Shown here: positions 16,661-25,998 of the stretch, in pieces
Layout: the number at the start of each line of letters is the position of its first letter
How positions within the stretch are numbered: the first letter of the stretch is position 1
DNA from: Chitinophaga oryzae
GTDB lineage: Bacteria > Bacteroidota > Bacteroidia > Chitinophagales > Chitinophagaceae
Direction: 5' to 3'
DNA length: 64,000 nucleotides
Assembly (NCBI RefSeq): GCF_012516375.2
Contig: NZ_CP051204.2
Span: 1,674,001-1,738,000 of the forward strand
Made by a program: the position numbers and the translations under genes
The notes under the pieces: generated by a model
The model's database searches: none
The model's input: the letters and a program-made list of their open reading frames with translations, nothing else
What the model was told of the DNA's origin: nothing

Positions 16661-17000
16661 CTCGCAAAGGTGACATAAGACCTGTGTTCTGTTTTTAAGC
16701 TCGCAAAGAACCCACCTTATGTTTTATTATCTACTTATTTTATTATTTACTTATTTTTCTTATTTTATAATAGTCAAATAAATAAAATAATAAATAAATG
16801 AAATAATAGTCCGCTTAAAGCTCCGCTCCTTTGCGAGCTTAAAAGCAAAACACAGGTCTTATGTCACCTTTGCGAGCTTAAAAGCAAAACACAAGTCTTA
16901 TGTCTCCTTTGCGAGCTTAAAAACAGAACACAGGTCTTATGTCACCTTTGCGAGACATAAAAGCAAAACGCAGGTATTAAGTCTTCTTTGCGAGCCTTAT
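16661..17000. repeat. tandem 39-base repeats with an inverted copy, AT-rich centre
   Basis: Four units of about 39 bases, each starting CCTTTGCGAG or close to it, begin at 16828, 16867, 16906 and 16945, with a degenerate fifth near 16985. An inverted copy lies at 16661-16708. Between them is about 95 bases of nearly pure A/T built on TTATTT and AAATAA, itself partly self-complementary. No gene is seen in 16637-17061. There are no spacers, so it is not a CRISPR array. The unit shares CTCCGCTCCTTTGC-type sequence with family 2. Confidence 0.9.
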
Positions 17001-17061
17001 GCTCCGTTGCGGGAAAAAAGTCGTAGTTTTCCGCCATCATTCACATTTCTACAAGGCGTTT

Positions 17062-17835
17062 ATGAATTTTCTATTGAAACCGTTGCGTGTAATTTATGTT
17101 GTGTACGCCGCTATCGTTTTCTTGTCCATCATGTTCCTGATCCTGCCGCCAATTTTCCTGGCGTCTTTGCTAGGAAAGGAAAAAGGTGGAAATATCATCT
17201 TTTATTTTCTCCGCTTCTGGGCCCATGTGTGGTTTCCGGCGGTGGGAATGCGGGTTACCCGTAAATATGACGGTGGAAAAGAAAAAGATAAAGAGCCGTG
17301 TATCTATGTGGTGAATCACCGCTCCTACCTGGATGCGGCCATCGCGGTGAAAGTGATGCGGTTGCCTTTCCGGCCGCTGGGAAAAGTGGAAATGGCCAAA
17401 ATTCCGGCTTTCGGTTTTATTTACAAAAACTCTGTGGTGTCCGTGGACCGTTCCAACGCGGCAGCCCGCGCCCGCAGCGTACGCGAGATGATGAGCGCCC
17501 TCAAAGCCGGCATCTCCATCCTCGTGTTCCCGGAAGGCACCACCAACGAGTCCAATCAGCCCCTGCGCCCGTTCCACAACGGCGCTTTCCGGATGGCTAT
17601 TGAAATGCAGATACCTATTAAACCTGTTTTATACGTAGACGCCGGCGACCGGCTGCCGCATACCGGCCCGATGCATCTGAACCCCGGCAAATGCCGTGTG
17701 GTATTTCTGCCCGCCATCCCGGTGGCAGGGCTCACCCTCGATGATATCAACACCCTGAAACAACAGACCTATGATATCATGGACAGGGAGCTCAGGAAAT
17801 ACCGCCATTACCCAACATTGCAACCCGTAGGATGA
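17062..17835 (+). CDS. 1-acyl-sn-glycerol-3-phosphate acyltransferase (PlsC-like)
   Basis: About 257 residues from the ATG at 17062; the frame extends back to 16999 into the repeat region, but MNFLLKPLRV directly before the first membrane helix is the natural start. Acyltransferase motifs are present: NHRSYLD (the HX4D catalytic pair), the FPEGTTNES block and IPIKPVLYVDAG. It would acylate lysophosphatidate, or a related lysolipid, at the inner membrane. The stop overlaps the priA start by 4 bases (ATGA), so the two are coupled. Confidence 0.88.
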   Translation: MNFLLKPLRVIYVVYAAIVFLSIMFLILPPIFLASLLGKEKGGNIIFYFLRFWAHVWFPAVGMRVTRKYDGGKEKDKEPCIYVVNHRSYLDAAIAVKVMRLPFRPLGKVEMAKIPAFGFIYKNSVVSVDRSNAAARARSVREMMSALKAGISILVFPEGTTNESNQPLRPFHNGAFRMAIEMQIPIKPVLYVDAGDRLPHTGPMHLNPGKCRVVFLPAIPVAGLTLDDINTLKQQTYDIMDRELRKYRHYPTLQPVG

Positions 17836-20273
17836 AGTACGCTGATGTAATACTGCCGCTGGCCCTTCCTAAAAATTACACTTATGCAGTCCCTGAAAGC
17901 ATGGAAAATGCTTTACAGCCGGGAAGCCGCGTGGCAGTACAGCTGGGAAAACAAAAAAAATATGCAGGTATCGTAAAAGCGGTACACGAACAGGCGCCTG
18001 CCTATAAGACCAAGCCACTGCTGGATATGCTGGACAAAGATCCGGTCGTATATCCCACACAGTTAGCCTTCTGGTCATGGATAGCCAGCTACTATATGTG
18101 CAGCGAAGGAGAAGTACTCAATGCAGCCCTTCCCGCCCATCTGAAGCTGTCCAGCGAAACACTGCTGTTATATAATGACGCCTACGGCGAAGATTTTACC
18201 GCACTCGATGACGATGAATACCTCATCGCAGAAGCATTGCATATCCGCAAAGAGTTGCGCATCGAAGAAGTGCAGCTCATCCTCGATAAGTCGGAAGTAT
18301 ATTCCGTGATCAAAAAACTGATCGAGAAAAAAGTCTGCCTGATCTATGAAGAGCTGAAAGAAGTATACCGCGAAAAAAAGGAAAACTTCGTGCAGCTGCA
18401 TGCAGACTACCATAACGAAGAACAGCTGGCGGCGCTTTTCAATGACATGGGCCGCGCCCCCAAACAAATGGAGCTGTTGCTGGCCTACCTCCACCTGCAG
18501 AAAACGGAAGGCAACGTAAAACAGAACGATCTGCTGAAAAAGTCCGGCGCTACTACTGCGCAACTGAAAGGGCTGGTAGACAAAAATATTCTCTGGATTG
18601 AGAAAAGGACGGTCGACAGGATCCGTACCAGTAAAGTAGACGCGCAGATCGACTTCAGCCTGAGTCCTTCGCAGGAAGTGGCTTTGCAGGCTATCCGCCG
18701 GCATTTTGAAGAAAAACAGGTCACCCTGTTGCATGGCGTAACCTCCAGCGGCAAAACACAGATATATGTGAAGATGATGGAAGAATGCCTGGCCTCCGGC
18801 CGGCAGGTGCTGTATCTGTTGCCTGAAATAGCGCTTACCGCGCAGATCATCACCCGGCTGCAGAAACATTTCGGCAGCAGCATCGCCATCTACCACTCCC
18901 GCTTCAGCAACAACGAACGGGTGGAGATATGGAACAAGGTAAAGAACGGTGAAGTACAGATCGTGCTGGGCGCCCGTTCCAGCCTGTTGCTGCCTTTCCG
19001 CGATCTCGGGCTGGTCATCCTCGATGAAGAACACGACGCTTCCTATAAACAACAGGACCCTGCGCCCCGCTATCACGCGCGCGATGCGGCCATCTATTAC
19101 GCCAGCCTCTTTAAAGCCAAAGTGCTGCTGGGCTCCGCCACACCTGCGCTGGAATCCTATTTCAACGCCCAACAGGGCAAATACGGGCTGGTAGAGCTCA
19201 ACGAACGTTTTGGCGGTATACAGATGCCTGCCATAGAAGTGGTGGACATCAAACAGGAGATGGCTGAAAAAACCATGGACGGCAATTTCACCCAGGCGCT
19301 AAAAACAGCGATCACCCGGAGCCTCGCGGAGAAAAAGCAGGTGATCCTGTTCCAGAACCGCCGCGGATATGCGCCTTTCCTGCTGTGTACCACCTGCGGC
19401 TGGATACCGCATTGCAAACAATGTGATGTATCGCTGACCTATCACCGTAACCAGGACAAGCTGCATTGCCACTATTGCGGCACCCGTTACCCTTACGTGT
19501 ATACCTGCGAAGCCTGCGGTTCCCAATCGCTCATTCCGAAAAGTTTTGGTACCGAAAAAATAGAAGACGATCTGCAACAGCTGTTTCCCGAAGCGCGTAT
19601 CGCCCGTATGGACGTGGATTCTATCCGCAACAAGGACAGCCATAATAAAATGATCCGGCTGCTGGAAGAGCAGGAGATCGATATCCTGGTAGGCACCCAG
19701 ATGGTGGTGAAAGGACTGGATTTCGACAATGTGAACCTGGTGGGCATCCTCAGTGCCGATAGTTTATTGAGTTATCCGGATTTCCGGGTGAATGAGAGAG
19801 CTTTTCAGCTGATGGAGCAGGTGAGTGGCCGCGCCGGCCGTAAACACGGCATGGGCAAGGTATTGATACAGGCAAGCAATACAAGGCATCCTGTCCTGCA
19901 TTTTGTAAAAGAGCACGACTATAAAAGCATGTACGAAGCGGAAATCGCCGAGCGGCAACAGTTTGGCTATCCGCCGTTTTTCCGGGTACTGAAACTGACG
20001 TTGCGCCACAAGAACCAGCAGGTAGTAGAGCAGGCGGCGCAGATACTGGCCGGCTGGCTGCAACCGCATCTCGGGGCGCAACTGGTAGGACCGGCCGCCC
20101 CGCTGGTGGCCAGGGTCCGGAACAATTACCTGCAGGAGATGCTCATTAAGCTGCCGCGCGACGCTAAAGTGATCGCTCACGTGAAAAATGTGCTGCGCGA
20201 GTTTTTCGTACACCTGCTGGCGGAGAAACGTTTCCGTTCGGTGGTCATTGTGCCGGACGTGGATTGCGTATAA
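17832..20273 (+). CDS. priA: PriA, primosomal replication restart helicase
   Basis: An 813-residue protein. The N-terminal DNA-binding region is followed by a DEAD-like helicase domain with Walker A GVTSSGKTQIY and the family's DEEH box (LDEEHDASYKQ). The zinc-binding insertion has four Cys pairs (CTTCGW, CKQC, CHYC, CEAC) at about residues 518-560. The C-terminal helicase lobe has motif VSGRAGRKHGMG. It reloads the replisome at stalled forks. It starts within the last codon of plsC. Its stop is immediately followed by the stop codon of the convergent DUF3857 gene, with no spacing. Confidence 0.97.
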   Translation: MKYADVILPLALPKNYTYAVPESMENALQPGSRVAVQLGKQKKYAGIVKAVHEQAPAYKTKPLLDMLDKDPVVYPTQLAFWSWIASYYMCSEGEVLNAALPAHLKLSSETLLLYNDAYGEDFTALDDDEYLIAEALHIRKELRIEEVQLILDKSEVYSVIKKLIEKKVCLIYEELKEVYREKKENFVQLHADYHNEEQLAALFNDMGRAPKQMELLLAYLHLQKTEGNVKQNDLLKKSGATTAQLKGLVDKNILWIEKRTVDRIRTSKVDAQIDFSLSPSQEVALQAIRRHFEEKQVTLLHGVTSSGKTQIYVKMMEECLASGRQVLYLLPEIALTAQIITRLQKHFGSSIAIYHSRFSNNERVEIWNKVKNGEVQIVLGARSSLLLPFRDLGLVILDEEHDASYKQQDPAPRYHARDAAIYYASLFKAKVLLGSATPALESYFNAQQGKYGLVELNERFGGIQMPAIEVVDIKQEMAEKTMDGNFTQALKTAITRSLAEKKQVILFQNRRGYAPFLLCTTCGWIPHCKQCDVSLTYHRNQDKLHCHYCGTRYPYVYTCEACGSQSLIPKSFGTEKIEDDLQQLFPEARIARMDVDSIRNKDSHNKMIRLLEEQEIDILVGTQMVVKGLDFDNVNLVGILSADSLLSYPDFRVNERAFQLMEQVSGRAGRKHGMGKVLIQASNTRHPVLHFVKEHDYKSMYEAEIAERQQFGYPPFFRVLKLTLRHKNQQVVEQAAQILAGWLQPHLGAQLVGPAAPLVARVRNNYLQEMLIKLPRDAKVIAHVKNVLREFFVHLLAEKRFRSVVIVPDVDCV

Positions 20274-22247
20274 CTATTGTTTCTTCACCAGTGTCAGCTG
20301 CTGTTGCTGTAATTTTTTGAGCCGGTCCAGTATATTTCCCAGCGTTTTTTTGTCTTCCCCTTTCAACTCGCTCTGGCTGTACCATTCAATAATAAAAATG
20401 TGCAGCCGGCTATTTTCTTCCTCACATCTCATTTTGAGGCCCAGTATATTGTTATGGGAGATGTCTGCGGTAAAAGCAGACTTGTCTGCCAGGGTGTACC
20501 CTGCCGGCAGGTCAATGTGTACCCGCTTTTCCTGGTAATAGGGAAATGCCAGTTGTACGGCGAGGTCGCCTTCCGGCAGCGTGTACTGGTAGTTCTGCAG
20601 GCCGGCCAGCAGCTGCCCGATGCTGAGCATGTAGCGGTCGCCGTCCTGGACAATAAGTCCGGGTGTTTCCAGTGTACTGTTGACTATTACGGGTTTGTCG
20701 AGCGGCGCGTTGGTAAATTTCTCATTCTGTGCTTCTACAGACACGACGGTGCGGACGGCCGGCATGAAAGGCAGCAGCGCGTTGAAGATATTGTTTCGTA
20801 GTTCCGTAGTGGTGGCCTGCAGGAACGCGTTTTTGGCATTGCTGCCGCCATAGCCGCCGAAAGACTGGCTGATTTTCCACACGGGATGGGTAACGGAACT
20901 GAGGCTGGCTTCCAGGGTGCTGTTGCTGAAAGTGTAGGCTGGTTGCGGCGTTACGATAAAGTCGGTGAGTACTTTATTTTCTGCCCCTATCAGTGTGTCG
21001 CGGCAGCGGAGCGCCAGGGTATTGCCCCACAGTGGCGGATAGCATGGATAACGTGTATTCATTTCCGTAGGCGCCAGTGCCTGCTGTTGTGCAGGAAAAT
21101 ACAACAGGATATTATTGGCCGAGGCACGGTTGACCAGCGCTTTCTGTAAGGGAATGGTGTCCCGCGAAGCGGTCACCAGCAGCTGTACGGGAATGTTGAG
21201 CGTGTAATACGCCGCCATCATTAGTTTGATCATCCCGTTCCGGTCTGTTTGTTTGCTGCGGATGATGGTACCCAGGTCAGGCGCCTCGAAGAAGTCGCTG
21301 GACGGCCGGAGGCTGTAGTTCGATTTAATATGTTGTTCCACCAGATAAATCAGCTGCGGAACGGGCAGCCGGTATTTCAGGAAGGGCCAGCGGTCCAGCT
21401 CTTTTACCAATTGTTTCTGTTCGTTTTTATCTACGGAAACGTAAGGGATATAAATATCCTGTCCGAACTGCTGCCAGGTGAGGCGGGTGGTATCCCTTCC
21501 TTCCACGGCGGTGCTCAGCGCAAAATCGATGCGTTGCAGCTGGGGCAGGAAGTAATAGAAGTCGTTGTTTTTCAGTGCCGGCACATCCTGCACCATTACC
21601 CCGTGGTAGTGATTATTGCCCGCGATGCTGTCGGTAATGCCGGGAACACCGTTGGCCGCATGGAAGTTGAACTGCAGGTTGCGGGGCGCCACCAGCATAA
21701 ACCGGATCTGGCCGCTGGCGATGCCGGACTGGAGGTAATCGGCGCCGGCATAATCGAACATCACTTTGAGGCTGAGTTCATATTCCAGTTCCCCGCCGGA
21801 CTGCACCCGGATGTTATTGACTACCACGGCGGTGCGGCCGTCGCTGAGTTTGAGGGACCTTGTCTGATCGGTCAGGTTGATCATTTTGCCGTCGGGGAGG
21901 AGCGAGCGGATACGGAAGCCCCGCAGCAGTTCCCCGTTTTCCAGCGTCAGCGCCAGCTGGGTGAGGCTGTCGGCCGCCGCGGCGGAGTTAATGTGTATTC
22001 TTTTGTAAACCGTTTTATAATGGGTGACCGCTTCTGCTTTATCGCGATTGGTGATATTGAAGTCGCGCGCTATCTTATAGCTGGAGATGTAATAAGGTGC
22101 TTCCGCTGCCGCGCCGCTAAGGGCCGGTGTTTCGGGCATGGCATTTTCTTTCCAGGTATCAGGATAGTAGTTGTTGATCTGGGCGGATGCGAATACTGGA
22201 AAGCCGGCAATGTATATAACGGAGAGGAAGAATATAAGTCGTTTCAT
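20274..22247 (-). CDS. DUF3857/transglutaminase-like exported protein
   Basis: A 657-residue protein with a signal peptide ending FASAQ. Residues about 50-220 resemble DUF3857 (PDTWKENAM, ITNRDKAEAVTHYKTVYKRIHINS, GGELEYELSLKVMF). A central region (about 290-400) matches the position of a transglutaminase core but a clear Cys-His-Asp triad is not visible: RSKQTDRNGMIKLMMAAYY has Asn-Gly where the Cys would be expected, so it may be inactive. The C-terminal part is beta-rich (DUF3858-like). Such proteins are common in the Bacteroidota periplasm and their role is unknown. The stop codon abuts that of priA. Confidence 0.75.
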   Translation of the reverse strand: MKRLIFFLSVIYIAGFPVFASAQINNYYPDTWKENAMPETPALSGAAAEAPYYISSYKIARDFNITNRDKAEAVTHYKTVYKRIHINSAAAADSLTQLALTLENGELLRGFRIRSLLPDGKMINLTDQTRSLKLSDGRTAVVVNNIRVQSGGELEYELSLKVMFDYAGADYLQSGIASGQIRFMLVAPRNLQFNFHAANGVPGITDSIAGNNHYHGVMVQDVPALKNNDFYYFLPQLQRIDFALSTAVEGRDTTRLTWQQFGQDIYIPYVSVDKNEQKQLVKELDRWPFLKYRLPVPQLIYLVEQHIKSNYSLRPSSDFFEAPDLGTIIRSKQTDRNGMIKLMMAAYYTLNIPVQLLVTASRDTIPLQKALVNRASANNILLYFPAQQQALAPTEMNTRYPCYPPLWGNTLALRCRDTLIGAENKVLTDFIVTPQPAYTFSNSTLEASLSSVTHPVWKISQSFGGYGGSNAKNAFLQATTTELRNNIFNALLPFMPAVRTVVSVEAQNEKFTNAPLDKPVIVNSTLETPGLIVQDGDRYMLSIGQLLAGLQNYQYTLPEGDLAVQLAFPYYQEKRVHIDLPAGYTLADKSAFTADISHNNILGLKMRCEEENSRLHIFIIEWYSQSELKGEDKKTLGNILDRLKKLQQQQLTLVKKQ

Positions 22248-22261
22248 GATAGCGAAGGTAT

Positions 22262-22918
22262 CTAAATTCCTAAATTTTGTATGGCATCTGATTCAAAGAT
22301 GTGAATGCCGGGATCGAACTGTTTGGCGACCCTGACCATGGCATGGGCTACGGTAGCGGCTTTGATGCCCCTGTATTTTTTCCAGCGGCCCTGCAGCAGG
22401 AAGTAGAACAACTGGATAAGATACTTACCCAGCCACTCACCGAAGCGGAACTCGTTGCGCTGGCCGATGAGGAAGGAGGGGCGGAAAATATAGGTGCCGA
22501 CAAATTCCATGGCCAGTATGGCTTCTTCCGTTTGTCCTTTGGTGCGCAGGTAGAAATTGGAAGATTTGGGATTGGCGCCGATGGAAGAGATCATGAGGAA
22601 CTGCGGGATGTCTTTGCGGCGGGCGATAGCGGCGCACCGGGTGGTGATGCCGTAGTCCACAGCGCGGAAGTTTTCCTGGGTGCCGGCTTTTTTGATGGTG
22701 GTGCCGATACAGGAAAAAAACACATCTCCTTCTATGGCGGCTGACAGGCTTTGCTCGTCATCGAAGTCAACGATAATGCTTTCCAGCCCCGCGTGCTGAT
22801 GGGCCCAGGGCTGCCGTACCAGCACCTTTACCTTACTGAAATAGTGGTCCTGCAACAGCGCAGCTACGAGGTGAGTACCGGTAAGTCCTGTTGCACCGAT
22901 GACGATAGCAGTTTTCAT
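22262..22918 (-). CDS. NAD(P)-binding oxidoreductase, HTATIP2-like short-chain dehydrogenase family
   Basis: A 218-residue atypical SDR. The N-terminal Rossmann motif is VIGATGLTGTHLV; VFFSCIGTTIKKAGTQENFRAVDYG and FLMISSIGANPKSSNFYLRTKGQTEE give the later cofactor-site segments, with a YLRTKG motif similar to YxxxK. Relatives are oxidoreductase HTATIP2/TIP30-like and nucleoside-sugar epimerase-like proteins; substrate is unknown. It is 14 bases from the DUF3857 gene on the same strand. The ATG at 22918 is chosen over a TTG two codons earlier. A family 1 palindrome begins 4 bases before its start. Confidence 0.8.
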   Translation of the reverse strand: MKTAIVIGATGLTGTHLVAALLQDHYFSKVKVLVRQPWAHQHAGLESIIVDFDDEQSLSAAIEGDVFFSCIGTTIKKAGTQENFRAVDYGITTRCAAIARRKDIPQFLMISSIGANPKSSNFYLRTKGQTEEAILAMEFVGTYIFRPSFLIGQRNEFRFGEWLGKYLIQLFYFLLQGRWKKYRGIKAATVAHAMVRVAKQFDPGIHIFESDAIQNLGI

Positions 22919-22921
22919 AAT

Positions 22922-23108
22922 CAATTACGAATTACGAATTACGAATTACGATTCCGGAGCGAACGATAAATTACGATTCGGGCGCTAATTACGATTATAA
23001 TTCCGGCGCGAATTATGGATTACGAATGGGCGAATCACAAATTACAATAGGAGAATAAGCCCATGTTTGGGTTCCCAATTCGTAATTCGTAATTCGTAAT
23101 TCGTAATT
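22922..23108. repeat. palindromic ATTACGA array (family 1) with degenerate interior
   Basis: The left arm (22922-22950, tandem ATTACGA) and right arm (23078-23108, tandem TTCGTAAT) are complementary. The roughly 125 bases between contain decayed partial copies (ATTACGATT, GGATTACGAAT). It fills the gap between the oxidoreductase and murB, which are divergent, so it is not limited to 3' ends. Confidence 0.85.
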
Positions 23109-23128
23109 TCGTATAAAGTTAAGCTATT

Positions 23129-24142
23129 ATGGTATCAGAAAACGTGTTACTGCAACCCTATAATACATTTGGTATTCCGGCGAGGAGCCGTTACTTCGCT
23201 TCATTTGACAGCGAGGCGGCGCTGCTGGCATTGCTGGACGAGCCGCGGGCCAAGGGGCTGCCCCGGATGATCCTCGGCGGCGGCAGTAACATCCTGTTTA
23301 CAAAAGATTTCGACGGGCTTATGCTCAAAAACGACATCAGGGGGATGAAGGTGGTGAACGAAGATAAGGACCACGTATATGTGAAAGCCGGCGCCGGCGA
23401 GAACTGGCATGGACTGGTGCAGTACTGCCTCGCCGCTGATATGGCCGGGCTGGAAAACCTGTCGCTGATACCGGGCAATGTGGGCGCCAGTCCCATGCAG
23501 AACATCGGCGCCTATGGCGTGGAAATAAAAGATACGTTTCATTCACTGGAGGCCCTGCACCTGGAAGATCGCAGGGTGGTCACGTTTTCGAACAATGACT
23601 GTGCTTTCGGGTACAGGGAAAGCGTCTTCAAAAAACAATACCGTAACCAGTTTGCTATCCTGAATGTTACTTACAGGCTCAACAAAGTGCCGCGTTTTAA
23701 TACCAGCTACGGCGCTATCAACGAAGAGCTGGAACGCATGGGGGTAAAAGAGCTGTCGATACAGGCGATCAGCCAGGCGGTGATCAATATCCGTACGTCT
23801 AAACTGCCGGACCCGGCTAAGATCGGGAATGCAGGCAGTTTCTTCAAAAATCCGTCGGTAGATGCGGCGCAATATGAAAAGCTGAAAGCCGCTTTCCCGC
23901 AGGTGGTAGCGTATCCGTTGGCCGACGGTCATTTTAAGCTGGCGGCGGGCTGGCTGATTGAACAATGCGGCTGGAAAGGCTACCGCGAGGGCGATGCCGG
24001 CGTACATGCCAAACAGGCGCTGGTATTGGTCAACTACGGCCATGCCAAAGGCAGCGAGATCTACGCGTTGTCCCAAAAAGTGGTAGACAGCGTGAAGGAG
24101 AAGTTCGGGGTGGAGCTGGAACGGGAAGTAAATATTTTATAA
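23129..24142 (+). CDS. murB: UDP-N-acetylenolpyruvoylglucosamine reductase
   Basis: A 337-residue MurB of the longer, E. coli-like type. FAD-binding segments are LGGGSNILFTKDF and LIPGNVGASPMQNIGAYGVE. The catalytic region contains CAFGYRESVFK, the Ser-containing NAGSFFKNP and AAGWLIEQCGWKGYREGDAGVH. It reduces the enolpyruvyl group of UDP-GlcNAc-enolpyruvate to make UDP-MurNAc for peptidoglycan, using NADPH. The stop codon lies at the left edge of another family 1 palindrome. Confidence 0.97.
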   Translation: MVSENVLLQPYNTFGIPARSRYFASFDSEAALLALLDEPRAKGLPRMILGGGSNILFTKDFDGLMLKNDIRGMKVVNEDKDHVYVKAGAGENWHGLVQYCLAADMAGLENLSLIPGNVGASPMQNIGAYGVEIKDTFHSLEALHLEDRRVVTFSNNDCAFGYRESVFKKQYRNQFAILNVTYRLNKVPRFNTSYGAINEELERMGVKELSIQAISQAVINIRTSKLPDPAKIGNAGSFFKNPSVDAAQYEKLKAAFPQVVAYPLADGHFKLAAGWLIEQCGWKGYREGDAGVHAKQALVLVNYGHAKGSEIYALSQKVVDSVKEKFGVELEREVNIL

Positions 24143-24244
24143 TTACGAATTACGAATTACGAATTGAGGGCTGTCTTTTGGAAAGGTTACTAAATAACCG
24201 CTCTGTAAGACAGCCCTCAATTCGTAATTCGTAATTCGTAATTA
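24140..24244. repeat. palindromic ATTACGA array (family 1) between murB and ypdA
   Basis: Three ATTACGA units on each side are extended by GAGGGCTGTCTT / AAGACAGCCCTC and an inner GGTTA/TAACC stem, so about 100 bases fold into one long hairpin. It overlaps both flanking stop codons of the convergent genes murB and ypdA. It could act as a bidirectional transcription end. Confidence 0.92.
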
Positions 24245-25204
24245 TTTCTGAATGGAGTGAATAATTTTTTCTGCGTGATCGCGGGAGTTTTCGATGAACC
24301 ACACATGGGTGTCCATGCCGCCGCACACTACGCCGGCGAGATAGATATGTGGCATGTTGGTCTCCATGGTCAGCGGATTGTATACCGGTAGTTTTTTGGC
24401 GTCGTCGGAGAGTTGGACGCCGGCTTTCTGCAGCAGCCCGAAGTCGGGCTGGTAGCCGGTCATGGCGATCACAAAATCATTGGCGAAAGTGACTTCCCCT
24501 TCCGGTGTGGTGATGGTCACTGTAGTTTCGTCGATGCTTTTGACGGACGAATGGAAATACGCTTTGATGGAGCCTTCTTTGATCCTGTTTTCGATATCCG
24601 GTTTTACCCAGTATTTCACACGTTTGCCGATTTCACCTTCGCGGATGACCATGGTGACCTGTGCGCCTTTGCGATAGGTTTCCAGGGCCGCGTCCACGGC
24701 TGAGTTGTGGGCGCCTACCACCACCACTTTACGGGTAGCGTAGTAGTGCGGGTCTTTATAGTAGTGGGTGACTTTCGGCAGGTTTTCCCCTGGTACGTCC
24801 AGCATGTTGGGAATATCATAGAAGCCGGTGGCGATGATGACGTGCCGGGCATGATAGGCCGTTTGGGTGGTGGTGATGAAGTACTCGCTGCCATTGGGCT
24901 GTAGCTCCCTTACTTCTTCAAACAGGTTGATGTTGAGGGCTTCCGAAGTAGTCACGCGGCGGTAGTATTCCAGCGCTTCCGGCCGGGAGGGCTTGGGATT
25001 GATGGATACAAAAGGGATACCGCCTATTTCCAGTCTTTCAGAAGTAGAGAAGAAGGTCATGTACAGCGGGTAGTTATAGAGGGAGTTGACAAGGCAACCT
25101 TTTTCGATGATGACATAGCTGAGCCCTGCTCTTTTTGCGGCCAGTCCGCAGGCTATTCCGATGGGTCCTCCTCCTATTATCAATACGTCGTAAGCAGCGA
25201 TCAT
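24242..25204 (-). CDS. ypdA: YpdA-type NAD(P)H:bacillithiol disulfide reductase family flavoprotein
   Basis: A 320-residue FAD protein with two Rossmann motifs: IIGGGPIGIACGLAA at the N-terminus for FAD and VVGAHNSAVDAALE at about 168 for NAD(P)H. There is no CxxC redox motif, which separates it from thioredoxin reductase. The end (YLAGVVCGGMDTHVWFIENSRDHA) is typical of YpdA. In bacillithiol-using bacteria, including many Bacteroidota, it reduces the oxidised thiol. It is 13 bases downstream of a glutamine amidotransferase-like gene in an apparent operon. The stop codon touches the palindromic repeat. The exact thiol substrate is inferred from the family. Confidence 0.85.
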   Translation of the reverse strand: MIAAYDVLIIGGGPIGIACGLAAKRAGLSYVIIEKGCLVNSLYNYPLYMTFFSTSERLEIGGIPFVSINPKPSRPEALEYYRRVTTSEALNINLFEEVRELQPNGSEYFITTTQTAYHARHVIIATGFYDIPNMLDVPGENLPKVTHYYKDPHYYATRKVVVVGAHNSAVDAALETYRKGAQVTMVIREGEIGKRVKYWVKPDIENRIKEGSIKAYFHSSVKSIDETTVTITTPEGEVTFANDFVIAMTGYQPDFGLLQKAGVQLSDDAKKLPVYNPLTMETNMPHIYLAGVVCGGMDTHVWFIENSRDHAEKIIHSIQK

Positions 25205-25217
25205 AATGTCTTTCGTT

Positions 25218-25916
25218 TTATAGTCCGGCCAGGTAGTCCAGCAGCCGGAACATGGTTTGATTGTTTTCGTTGGCCAGGTGCAGGTACTGTTCTATTTTCT
25301 CCGGGCTCTGCACAAAGGGGGCGCTGTGTTCAAAGGCGGCGCCGCTGCAGCGTAGTATCTCCAGTATGGCAGCGCTGTTCATTTCCATATGAAACTGCAG
25401 TCCGATGATACGGTCGCCGTAGATAAACGCCTGGTTGCTGCAGGCGGCGGAAGCCGCGAAGCGGGTGGCGCCGGCGGGCACATCGAAGGTGTCGCCATGG
25501 AAATGGAAGGTGTTGAGGCGGTGCGGCAGCACATTTTCGAGTGGTGCGGCTTGTCCCTGGAAAGTGAAGTCTATGGGAAACCACCCTATTTCCGGTTGCG
25601 TATGCGGATATACGTTGGCGCCGAGGGCATGGGCCAGCAGCTGGGAGCCGAGGCAGATGCCCAGTATTTTCTGTCCGCGGGCGATGGCTTCCCGGATAAG
25701 GTTTATCTCGGTGAGCATCCACGGATGAATATCCTGTTCATATACGCCCATGGTGCCGCCCATGATGATGAGCAGTTCCGCATCTTTCAGGCCGGTGGTA
25801 TCGGGAGCTTCATCATACCAGCGGGTATGGCTGGTGGGATGTTCTCCCTGTGCGATCCAGTCGGCTATGCTGGCAAGGCCTTCAAAAGGCACGTGTTGAA
25901 AATAGTGGATATGCAT
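25218..25916 (-). CDS. class I glutamine amidotransferase-like protein
   Basis: A 232-residue stand-alone GATase1 domain of the GMP synthase-like group. The nucleophile elbow is ILGICLGSQLLAHALG, and the His-x-Glu pair is GLQFHMEMNS. Such proteins hydrolyse glutamine or gamma-glutamyl compounds in the cytoplasm; no synthetase partner is adjacent. It is directly upstream of ypdA, so a gamma-glutamyl or thiol-metabolite role is conceivable but unproven. The ATG at 25916 starts with MHIHYFQH. Confidence 0.83.
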   Translation of the reverse strand: MHIHYFQHVPFEGLASIADWIAQGEHPTSHTRWYDEAPDTTGLKDAELLIIMGGTMGVYEQDIHPWMLTEINLIREAIARGQKILGICLGSQLLAHALGANVYPHTQPEIGWFPIDFTFQGQAAPLENVLPHRLNTFHFHGDTFDVPAGATRFAASAACSNQAFIYGDRIIGLQFHMEMNSAAILEILRCSGAAFEHSAPFVQSPEKIEQYLHLANENNQTMFRLLDYLAGL

Positions 25917-25998
25917 GGTCTGTCCTGGTAAATGGTTATCCGAAGATACGTTGCAATCCTGAAGATTGATAACCCGAATTTACCGGCAGGGGGTATGG

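Noticed and set aside
16828..17000. CRISPR array
   Set aside because: The units are contiguous with no unique spacers, show decay, and there are no cas genes.
20274..22247. Active transglutaminase
   Set aside because: The expected catalytic Cys region reads RNGMIKLM without Cys, so only the fold is proposed.
24242..25204. Thioredoxin reductase
   Set aside because: There is no CxxC redox motif; the sequence fits YpdA instead.
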